64,000 bases of DNA, taken from assembly GCF_019649055.1 (NCBI RefSeq), contig NW_026570319.1:463857-527856 (forward strand), read 5' to 3'. The stretch is from Paramacrobiotus metropolitanus. Taxonomy: Eukaryota > Tardigrada > Eutardigrada > Parachela > Macrobiotidae. Of the stretch, positions 46,595 through 56,100 are shown one piece after another (the stretch's first letter is position 1; every line of letters starts with the position of its first letter). The position numbers and the translations under genes were made by a program. The notes under the pieces are model-generated. The model was not told the DNA's origin. It made no database searches and saw nothing but the letters and a program-made list of their open reading frames with translations.

Positions 46595-48748
46595 TTAACT
46601 GAGTGGAACTTCGACGGGTTTATCGCCGCCGAAGTAATCTTCTTCTTCATCATCGTCCGGGCCAGGTCGGTTATGTGGCCGTATGTTCGGGTCCCTAGGT
46701 TTACAAGTCGCCGGGCCGCTCCGTTGAGACATCTCGTCGGTCTCATCTGTTTCCTGGCCTGGGCGCTCCGCTCTGCTCTTCCTCGATTCCTTGGCCGCTT
46801 GTTTGCGGAGCCGCAGCGCGAACGGTCGTGCGCCGGGTGCTATGTCATCCGACATCCAAGGTTCGTAGGGCGACGAGTTGAATCCGCTAGGCAAAGTTTT
46901 CTTTTCGCGGTACCAGCTGATGAATCGGGTTGCATCGTCGCTGGGGTCTACGTGGTCCTCACGAAAGGCATACTTTGTCGCATACCGTTCGTGGGTGTAC
47001 AGCAAGTCACGCATCCAGACAGCTAGGATAACACTTCTCATTGGCGTGCCGAGTTGGGCTACGAGGGTTTCCACAGCCGCTGGTATCATCTCATTCTGGT
47101 ACAAGCCGTATAATGTATAATGGCAGTAATAATTGCCAAGTCGGGCTGCGAAGACAAATCGCAGGAATGCCGTGACTCCGTCCTGGGCCGTGTCAACTTC
47201 TCCTTCCGGAAGATGCTGGGTTAAATCCAGTGCTGCCCGAGCCGCGGTGATTACAAAGGCTGGGTGTGCGTCCGTGATGACGAACTGGGCAACACTCTCC
47301 AACTCGTCATGGGAGTATTCCCGAGCTCCTAGTTGGCTCGCACGTGTTCCGTCCGGGCTGTACAATGGTATATTGAGCAAGACCGGGTCGGTCATCGACG
47401 GCAACGCATTCGATCTGGTGTACGGGTGTTCAACATTCGGCGCTGTGTGCGCGTTCATGTTGAAGTCGGACCGCCACTGATGTTGTTCGAACAGCGTCTG
47501 GTATCCGGATCGGACGAGGAATTGACGAAGGTTTTCTACCATCCGCCAGATTTGTGGTCGGTTCCGTTCCTCGTAATTCATGACGTTCATAATATGGTTC
47601 GTCCTTTCGGTAGGGTGTGGCATGACGACCTCGATTCCTTGTTGTCGAGCTCGGTCATAGCGAGGGTCTTCTCGGGTCGGCACTTCCACCTGTGGCAGTT
47701 GTGCCATCTGGTCGGCTACGTCGACGTCCATCTGCTCCTGTTGAGCTGCCAGTTCAGATTGGACTTCGGCCGGTGGTTCCGCTTGTTGGGCTTCCGGCCG
47801 TTGTTCAGGTGGGATGACGTTACGTTTCGACTTATTTGTTAAGTCGACCGTAAGTCCGATCCCCGTTTCTCCAGATCCAGTACGTTTCCCTGGTGGAGCT
47901 CTGGTTGGCTCCTTTCCTGCTTCATGGATAACGGCTCGTTGCGCTTCGATTCTGTCTCGAAGGTCAACTGGGCCGATCCGGTGTCTAAGGTCATGTCCCG
48001 CAAGGTTTTTGCTCGGTCGGCGCTGCTGTTGAGCGCGATTTCCAGGGATTCCGGATTGAGGAATCTGCTGAGAAACAGTTGGACGGGCCTGTGTGACCAC
48101 TGGCGTTGCCCTGTGTGGGATTGCCATCAACTGTTCCTGAGTTGCCGGTGTGAAGGTAACTGGCTGTTGAGTTCCGTCCGGCATATTCATCATCATCGTT
48201 ATAGATGCGCCGGTCATCGGTCGGTTCGAATCTCCGACGAAGACATCACGTATTGTAGGAGTTAATTCTCCGACTGTCGGGAGACCCTGTGTGGGTGTCT
48301 GTACCCGAATCTTTATTTCCGGTTCGAAATCGGTCGGTGGTGGATGGACTCGCATTGTGGCGATCTTCCTATCGACCTCCTTTATCTTCTTCTGGTCGTC
48401 AAGTTGACGTTGCAGGTCCAACATCTGACGATACTCGAACAGCCTATTTGTTAGGACTGGTGGTCGAGTTTCCTCCCATCTCGGGTCGCGAGCTCGTTGT
48501 CGCTGAATTGTAGCCAGGTTGTCCTGTTCATATGACTCCAGTTGATTAATCAGGTATTCTCTGCCGGCCAAGTACCGGTATGCACTCAAATTGCCAGCGA
48601 CAACGTTTAGGTAAAGTGCCGCCGCCTGAGCACGGTGTTGCGCTCCGGTGCCGGAAATTCGTTCGTTCGTGAAGGATACGATGCACAGCGCGCAGGGCAT
48701 TCTGTTGTTGTCCCTTGTCGCATTGTCCATGCACTGTTGGCAGTCCAC
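46595..48748 (-). CDS. Giant element ORF3, about 717 codons, unknown function
   Basis: The frame is open from a TGA at about 48790 to a TAA at 46595. The first true ATG is at 48730; a start further upstream would need a non-ATG codon or splicing (a good acceptor, TTTTGTTTTGACAG, lies just at the open end near 48783). The N-terminus shows CQQC, then CALC 12 residues later, a possible zinc site. The middle is Gln/Pro-rich (about residues 150-370). The C-terminal third is helical and folded-looking (LVAQLGTPMRSVILAVWMRD, DDATRFISWYREKKTLPSGF). The end is acidic (DDDEEEDYFGG). There is no transmembrane segment, CCHC knuckle or recognisable capsid motif. It could be structural (Gag-like) or host-derived; neither is shown. 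Confidence 0.65.
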   Translation of the reverse strand: MDCQQCMDNATRDNNRMPCALCIVSFTNERISGTGAQHRAQAAALYLNVVAGNLSAYRYLAGREYLINQLESYEQDNLATIQRQRARDPRWEETRPPVLTNRLFEYRQMLDLQRQLDDQKKIKEVDRKIATMRVHPPPTDFEPEIKIRVQTPTQGLPTVGELTPTIRDVFVGDSNRPMTGASITMMMNMPDGTQQPVTFTPATQEQLMAIPHRATPVVTQARPTVSQQIPQSGIPGNRAQQQRRPSKNLAGHDLRHRIGPVDLRDRIEAQRAVIHEAGKEPTRAPPGKRTGSGETGIGLTVDLTNKSKRNVIPPEQRPEAQQAEPPAEVQSELAAQQEQMDVDVADQMAQLPQVEVPTREDPRYDRARQQGIEVVMPHPTERTNHIMNVMNYEERNRPQIWRMVENLRQFLVRSGYQTLFEQHQWRSDFNMNAHTAPNVEHPYTRSNALPSMTDPVLLNIPLYSPDGTRASQLGAREYSHDELESVAQFVITDAHPAFVITAARAALDLTQHLPEGEVDTAQDGVTAFLRFVFAARLGNYYCHYTLYGLYQNEMIPAAVETLVAQLGTPMRSVILAVWMRDLLYTHERYATKYAFREDHVDPSDDATRFISWYREKKTLPSGFNSSPYEPWMSDDIAPGARPFALRLRKQAAKESRKSRAERPGQETDETDEMSQRSGPATCKPRDPNIRPHNRPGPDDDEEEDYFGGDKPVEVPLS

Positions 48749-49000
48749 CGTAAAGGCTTCCGTTCGGGGCTCTTCCGTACGAGTCTGTCAAAACAAAAGT
48801 CAGCAAACCGTTTCTCGGTTGCATCCTATAATTTACGTCCTATAATTACTACGGTCGGGCCAGGTCGGTTCTCGAACTGGTCCAAGACGCCTTTGTGGTC
48901 GTCTAATGAGGTAAGTCGACTTCTGTTGGTCGATGACGCCTATGTGGTGTCACTGGGAGGAGGTCGGTTATGCCTCTCTCCCAACGCGTTCTGCGTTTCC
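48749..49000 (-). other. Gap between ORF2 and ORF3 with four hairpins
   Basis: Contains AACCG-TTTCT-CGGTT (48806-48820), AGACGCC-TTTGT-GGTCGTCT with a bulged T (48885-48904), TCGAC-TTCTGTTG-GTCGA (48916-48933) and GACGCC-TATGT-GGTGTC with a G-U pair (48935-48951). No strong GTAAGT donor is present that would make the gap a simple intron. Confidence 0.6.
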
Positions 49001-52000
49001 TCATTCCCGTGTAGGTGCTTCTGGCGACCCAAGCCGACTTGCTTGGTGCGAGTCGGCCAACTCGGTCGATTGTGCCGAGGTCGGTCGTTCCTTCGGTAAG
49101 TGTCCATGTCGGTGATTTGATGGATTTAAGGCGATAAACCGTTGACCGCCTTGGGTTGTATCGGTGTTAGTGGCGAATCGTTGTTGGTAGAGTGCCTTCG
49201 ATATGACGAATTCTAGTTCGTCGTCCAGGGAGTACTTTTTCCGTCCGGCAATCGTGTCCGGTTTGGCCTTGTATTTGGGATCGACCAGCTGTGGTTCCGT
49301 TGATGTCCACTGGAACTCAAACCGCGCTATAAGTTGGTGGAGTATTTCTCCGCGGGTAAGTCCGTCAGGGTGCCAGGACATTTCCATGCACGCTTCGGAT
49401 GGCGTGTATCCATCCTTCATATGTTGAAGGAGCCGGGTCCTTTTCTTAGCCGGTGGGAACTCGTAGTACATCCGCTTTCCGCTGGTGTATGTACGTATCA
49501 ACTTCCCTGCATGGTATCCTAGGTCGCAGTAGTGTCGCACGTTGTTCTGGCTAAGTTGTCGCCAATCGCCCGTTTCATCTACCTTCCAGTGTTGGAGGAG
49601 TTTGAAGGCGATTCTTGGTGTGGCGAACTTTGGTCCACGTGTGGCCAAGGCCTTCAGAGCGGCGAATGTATACATCCATCCGGCGTCATATTCCGAGACA
49701 CTCGGCTTGGGTTTCGAAGCCGATTTAATGCCGGTATACTTCAACCTAACGTTGACCAGTGGGGGAATATCGTCTGGTAGGACTTCTATCATATCCTCAT
49801 GAAAGTCCGAACGAAGTGGCTGGTGGTCGGAGTCGGGCGTCAGTGGTACTCGTTTACCGTACTGACGAGGAACGTATACTCCGCCGTCGTCTTCGTTACT
49901 CTTGGAATCGTCGGCCTTGTCGCCGCTATCCTTCTCTTCAGGTTGTTTAGCCGGTATCTCCGGTTCGGCCTGCTGTTGCGGTGCCGAGCTCGATGGTGGT
50001 GGGGGTTTACCGTTTCCATCGTCGTCGTCGTCGTCATCCTTCGGCGATCCATTTCCGGGTGTTCGGAAATCTTCGTCGTCATCGTCTTCGTCTTCGGTTT
50101 CTTCCTCGGATGACGAGATCAGCTCGGATGACTTCGGTTCCTTTTTCTTAGCTGGCTTAGTCGACTTCGTTTTAGTCGACTTCGACTTTCCCTTCTGTTG
50201 GGTATCTTCTGGTTCCGGCGAAATTTCCATAGGCGAGGACGGTGGGAGTGACTGTACGTCCTTCGGTATGAACCGTCCCTTCGCACTCCGAGTTGGTTTG
50301 GCTGTGCTTGCTCGTCCCGCCGGAGCCGATGCCGTACCGACATATGTTGTCGGTTCGTGTGGTGCTCGAGGTCGGGTCAAGGCTTGGACTCGTCTTTGTG
50401 ACGACTGTCCAGCCGTACGAGCTATATGCAGCAAGGTGGCTGCATCGTCCGACGGTTGTTCGTTGGAGTCGCTGTACTCCTCGGTAGGTTCCGTGCCGGC
50501 CGGAGGCTTGTCCTTGTTGACGTAAGACATCCGGAGGTTGAATTCACGCCGATGCTGTTCCGGGATGAAGTTCGGCACGGTATACCTCACCGGTACGTCG
50601 CGTTCCGCGTTCGTCGTCTGAAGAGTGTGTGCGGTGACCAGTTCTTCAATTCGGCCCTCTATATGGCTGATAATATCATCGATGTTGCCCTTCTTGTCCA
50701 TGTACATCACGTTATATACACGGGCAATTTGGACCAAGTTCGATCCGCGAGGGTTCCGAATGTATCCGATGCACCGTGCTATTCTAGTCGGTGTATCGTC
50801 CGCATTTCTTGCCGCTGCACTTTTAAGTGACTTTATGAGGTCCGGTTGGATCAGCTCAGCCATCCGTCCCCATTGTCGGTGAACGGCGACTGCTAATCCG
50901 TAGTCCAAAGTCCAGGCGACAATCTGCATCATGAGTTGATGCGTCAGCCATTTTCCGGTTTCGCCTTCGACCTGTACGTTGTTTGACAAGTCCTGTACCA
51001 AGGACTGGTAGATGTCCTTGCCGTTTTCCTTGGCGCTCCGTATACTACGGGTAACTTCGACGTGTACTCGAACTTTGCGGATTAATGTGTCGACCGGATC
51101 GTCCGGCTGTTCGTCTGGGAGGCGTTCGCGTACATCGTCCGGGGCTGGCCACTGTGATTCGTCCGTGTCCGCTCCGTGATCAAACATTTCCTTTAGGTCG
51201 CCTTTGTACCCTTCGTAGGGATCGCCGTCTCCATGGTCGGAGATCGAGTCCTTGTCTTCAATGTCCGAGACCTGATCGGATTCCACATCGGACTGTTGCT
51301 TCGATGTGGAAGGCTGAGATTGTTCAGGCGGAGTCGGTGGTTTTGGTGGGTTTCGTAGCCGACCTCCTGAAGTCTTAGCTGGCTTTGTGCCTGCTCGTTG
51401 CATGACTTCTTGGAACTTCCGTTCTACCGCTTCCTTGTCGTGCGGTTCCTGTGCCTTCTCCTTCTGCGCGGTCCTTTGTGGGCCGGCATCCGAAATATCC
51501 AGGTCGTCGGACGACTTGTGTCGTTTAGCCGGGTTAGGTCTAGGCGTTTTGACCGTTGAGTCCGACTTCGGTTTGGTCGGCTCCTTAGCCTCCGGCTTGA
51601 CTGGTTTCTTCAGAACTTCCGTCGGTTGCGGTTTAGGAGGCTGTTTCGCTGCTTCCTTCTTGGCCTTCCGTTTATCCTTGTGGGATTTTGCGGAATTGGC
51701 CGAGTTGATGACCTTGGTGTCCTGATCGTCGTCGATCTGGACAGAAGGTTGTCTGGTCGGAGGGGGAACTTTCATCTTAACGACGGGTTGTTGTACCGTC
51801 TTTTTGGTCGACTTGGGTTCCGGAGCGGTGGTTTTGCGTGGAGTCGGTGTAGCCGCTTGTAGGGCTTTAGGTCGGCTCCTTTCCGCTCGGTAATGTTCTC
51901 CCATTCGTTTCATCACGTCGGCCATCTTCTCGGTAAGTCGGTCGTGGTCACGCCGAGCTTCCGTGGTGTTTCCAACTATACTGGCACGTCGGATTCTCAA

Positions 52001-53151
52001 CGAGTGCCAGAGTTCCCTATCCTCCGGGTATGCCATGTCGATGCAGGCATCCTGTTCCGACCTCGTTAAGTCCTTTACATAATGTAGGGCTAGGTCGTCA
52101 TGAAATTCCCGCGACGAGTCCTGAGGTGGTTTCTCCTTGGCCGTGCTTCGTTTGGTCGGTATGTTACCCGACTCGGTCGTCGACTCGTTCGTTCGAGACT
52201 CGTCTATTGTTAGACGTGGGCCAGAGTGAACGGAGGTCGGTTCGTCCCTTTGTGGTGACGTTTCGACCGTGGTTCCGACTTGCGCTTCCGAAGGGGATGT
52301 TGTATCCATCGCTTCTTCGGTTTTCTTTGGTTTCGTTGGGGTGTTCCGAGGTGAGAACCTAAGTGGTTTCTCAGTCGTCGGTTGACTTGGCAGCTTAGTC
52401 GGCTGGGATGCTGATCGAGTCGGCGAAATCTGCTTTACCGGCGATCTACCTCGTTTCGGTATAGGTCCCTTCACTGGTGCCGCTGTCTTTTGGTGCATGG
52501 AGTCGTCGGAGTCGATGTTGTCCGCGTTCTCTTCATCTTCGCTGCTATCCGACATTGTTATCGGAATCTTCTCGGTAACCTCTTCTCCAGGCCGAGGTTG
52601 AATCTCCAATGTGTAGGCGCCCGGGTTGATGCTCGGGTTGCGGAGCCGCTGAATCGTCTGGATCATGTTCGTATCCAGCGGGAGTTGTCGTAACTCCTGC
52701 TTTCCGCATCGCAGAGTAACCAACCTTCTCAGGACTTTGTCTCTATCCTGGATGGTAGCATGGATCTTCTGGGCCATTTGAGTCTGTTGCTCTTCTGTCA
52801 TGGTCCGATCTCGGATGCCTCCTTGAAGTTGTGCTTCGTAGAGTATCCGTTGAAGGTCCAGCGTTTTGGCTTGTCCAACCAGCTTCTTATGGACGGCCGG
52901 AGTAAACAAAGCTTTTGCTCCCATCACTTTCCGCGACGGGCTCGGTTTCTCTTCGGCCGGTGGTAGGGAAGACGGAGTCGCCTTCAGGATTTCCAAGAGT
53001 TGTTCCTTGGTCCTGACTGGGACTGGTGATGGCGACTTCGACGGGAAGAGCCGCCTGCGTGGTCCATGCTCTCCGACGTTATCCGTCGTTTTGGCTTCCG
53101 TGCAAACTTTGTTGAGTTCGATCCGCCTGGTTGGAGGATAAGTCGACCCTC
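49001..53151 (-). CDS. Giant element ORF2, 1331 or more codons, unknown function
   Basis: The frame stays open from about 53151 to a stop at 49001. It overlaps the end of ORF1 by about 165 nt in the -1 frame, and the overlap contains no ATG; the first ATG is near 52926 (MGAKALF). The N-terminal half is a low-complexity Lys/Pro/Ser/Glu-rich tail-like region. Around codons 640-830 is a helical block (VRVHVEVTRSIRSAKENGKD, LMMQIVAWTLDYGLAVAVHR, ARCIGYIRNPRG). An acidic Ser/Asp/Glu tract follows (SSSEEETEDEDDDDEDF), then a folded C-terminal domain (YTFAALKALATRGPKFATPR, YHAGKLIRTYTSGKRMYYEF, RGEILHQLIARFEFQWTSTE). No known enzyme motif is seen. TTTGT hairpins are embedded in frame at 50386-50410, 51470-51484 and 52243-52260. 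Confidence 0.68.
50386..52260. repeat. TTTGT hairpins inside ORF2 coding sequence
   Basis: GGAC-TCGTC-TTTGT-GACGA-CT-GTCC (50386-50410, 2-nt bulge), GGTCC-TTTGT-GGGCC with one G-U pair (51470-51484), CGTC-CC-TTTGT-GG-T-GACG (52243-52260, bulged T) and the related CGTCT-ATTGTT-AGACG (52201-52216). Confidence 0.75.
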
Positions 53152-56100
53152 AGGTGTTCGTTCACTCTGTGGTTCTCTTTGTGAGAGCCCAGGTAACGTT
53201 GTAGGTCGTTCCAGGGGCTTAGGTCGGGTTACTTCTGTTGTTCCGACTTCCTCCGAAGTATCCATCGGTTCGTCGTCGCCTTCAAGTGGAGGGACTGGCA
53301 CTTCGTCCATCGGCTCGTCTGGGTGACTCGCCGGTGGGACTACCTGTGTCGGTTTGACAGGTTGTACCTTAGGCTTTTTCGCGGATGGCGGTCTCCTCGA
53401 TTTCTTCTGTTCTTCCGCTTCTTTCCGTTTGTAGAAGTCGTCTACGAAAGACTGGATCATGGCTACCAATGTTTGTAGCCGTTCCTGATTCTTAGCTGAC
53501 CACACTGTTGTTGGTCGAAGGATAAATCGGGCTTCCTTGGTGTTGTTCTCTAAGTGTCCGAGGTTGATGTCGATCTGACAATACTGTGGACTCCGCTGGT
53601 CGGTTTCGTCCATCATTTTTCGGAGTTCGACTATAACAGCGTCCGCTCGCAGTAACTGTGTGTTAACTGCTTTTATCCACTCAAGGTCGGGTTTGGCTGG
53701 TGGGGCCGGAGGTGGAAGTCGGACTGAGTCGAAACTCGGTTTCCGGGCCGTCTGGATCTTTGTGATCCTAGACGACCGACCTTCAGCCATGGCGTTTGTT
53801 GCCACGCTGGTCGACTTCTCTTCTTCGTCCCGTTGCTTTTCCTCCTCGTACTCGTTCACCCTGGTTTCCAACCATGATGTAGTTCGGATAAGATGTTGTC
53901 GAGTCCTGGTCGTTTGGGGGGCGTCCGGATGACAAAGTCGTCGTATGAACCGAGCGTTATTTCCCCAGGCCAGGATGTCTCGATCCAAGTCGTTTGCTTC
54001 CTGACTGTTATCGACACAGAAATTTCGGCGGGCTCTCATCTCTGTGATGAGTTCCGTTACTCGAACCAGCAATTTAACTATGTGTGGCGCGACCGTACTC
54101 GGCAATTCGTCCGTGTCCGGTATGGCTTCCATAATCCGAGCTTCTGTAGCCGGAGACATGGGCCGGTCGGCCATTTCCATCGGTTCCGATTGAGCCAAAC
54201 TCGTTGTTGAGGTTGGCTGAAGCTGAATCCGAGCTGTTGTCGAAGTCGGTTTGCTCGAAGTAGTCGGCTGTTGCGGACCACGTTTTTCTCGGCGGATTCT
54301 TTCTGCCATCGAATCGCGTCGGAGCATGTCGATCTCTGCTTCTATATCCTGGACGTGCATCTGGGAAATCCTGAGTTGATCTCCGATTGCCGTCCGTATG
54401 TTGCGGATAGTCGGATCTGTTCCGTCCATACTGTCGACTTGTCGTTGTAAGTCGGCAGCAATCTTCTTAGCACGAGCCAGCCTCCGATCAAGTTCTTCCC
54501 GCTGTTCGGCCATTGTGGGCTCGGGCGGTTGTTGTGAAGTAGTCGGCTGTGACTGAGTGGAAGTCGGCTGAACCCTTTGTGGGTTAGCTTCTAGGACTTT
54601 CCACAAATCTTCGACCCGCCTTGAGCAGATAGTATACTGCTGGTCCAAGGCGTCACGCATCTGTTTCTCCATAGCGTTGTTAGGATCGAGCTCCCGGAGT
54701 TGTTTTCCGAGCTTTTCCATAACTTCGACCGCTTCTCGGTATTGATCTTCGACTTCACCGATGTTGACTTCTTTTTGTCCAACTACTTCGGTGGATGGAA
54801 GTTCGACGTCGAGTCCAACTGATGGGACTGGGGAAGGTGTTCTCTCCCGAGCTGGTACTGGTGCTCCCGCTTTGTTCGGTTTAGCCAAGTACTGTTTGAC
54901 ATAGTCGATCACCGACTGGAGTGCTTCGACTAGCCGGTCTCGGTTCGGACCTGGCGGTGGAATTTCCCATGAGCCTAGAGTATCGGCCCAATCCAACTCG
55001 AGTCGTAGTGCTCGGTCGATTCGGGTGAGGTCGGTTTCCTCTTGTTCCGTTAAGGTTCCGCTAAGTCGGTGGAAGAAGATATCGGCTAAGTCCTGTCCAG
55101 CCTGGGTAATTATGTCCATGTTGGCGATTGGGTTTTCCATCGGTGTCGTGCCGACTAGAGTCATCACCGCTGTCGTAGTCGGTGCTGGTCGGCGAGGTGG
55201 CGATGGGGTCGGAATCCGCTTAGAGTATGCCGGTTCCGCGTCGAGGATCTCTGTGATCCGTTCGACTACCGACCTGAGTTGCCGTTCGTCGGCCTCGGTT
55301 GGTTCACTTTTACCCATGAGGATGTCCGCCTTTTTCAGGTAAGCCATCAGGTCGTTCATCTTCTGTCTCGCCACTTTAAGAGTTTCAGGATCGGACGGTG
55401 TCTCGTTGACAAAGGATCGCTGGAGGTGTTCCAGTAGATTCCACCCGTCGGTTATTATTCCAGCCATCTTTTCCCTGCGGCTTTTCCGTATTGCCGAGTG
55501 CATTTCCATGGCCGATGAGGTCGACGGCAATGCATCCGAAGTCTCCATGTCGGAGTCGGCTGGTCGGCGTTGACTTCGGCTATAGTCCCGCAGCTGGTTT
55601 ATGCCGTTCTGGACAAGTTGGGAATGGACTCCCGGTTCAATCACGCCTGATTGTATCAGGTTTCTCACAAGTTGTATGTGAGTGGTGAATTCAGAGATTG
55701 TCTTCTGGGCGTTCGGCTCGAATCCCTTCTCAGCGCGCTGCTGAATCCGTTTCAGGACGTCTTCTGCCTCTTGTATGGCAATTCTGCCCTGGGCGATGAC
55801 TGTGTCGCTTGCCAGGGTCGTCAACGTTACGGCCTGTGTGGTCGTTGTTGGCGTTAAAACTGAGGCAAGGTGGACTTGCTGTTCCTCCGACTGGATACGT
55901 CTGTCCAAGTCGGTGTGCCAATTGTACAGTTGTTTGTACTGGTCGAGTAAAGCTTGGAATTCTTGAGGGTGGCTATCGTCCCCTGTTGGAAGAGTAGCCA
56001 TCCTTTGCCTAGTTTCGTTCGACTGGGCGATGACATCCTCCCGCTCCTTTTTCAGTTCGGCCAATCTTCGGATGCGTTCCGAGTTAGGTACCTGGGGGTC

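Noticed and set aside
48783-49001. Simple intron between ORF2 and ORF3
   Set aside because: A good acceptor exists near 48783 but no matching strong donor was found in the gap; left open.
53060-53100. Canonical -1 slippery heptamer for ORF1-ORF2
   Set aside because: The nearest run (CCA AAA CGA in the ORF1 frame) does not fit X XXY YYZ.
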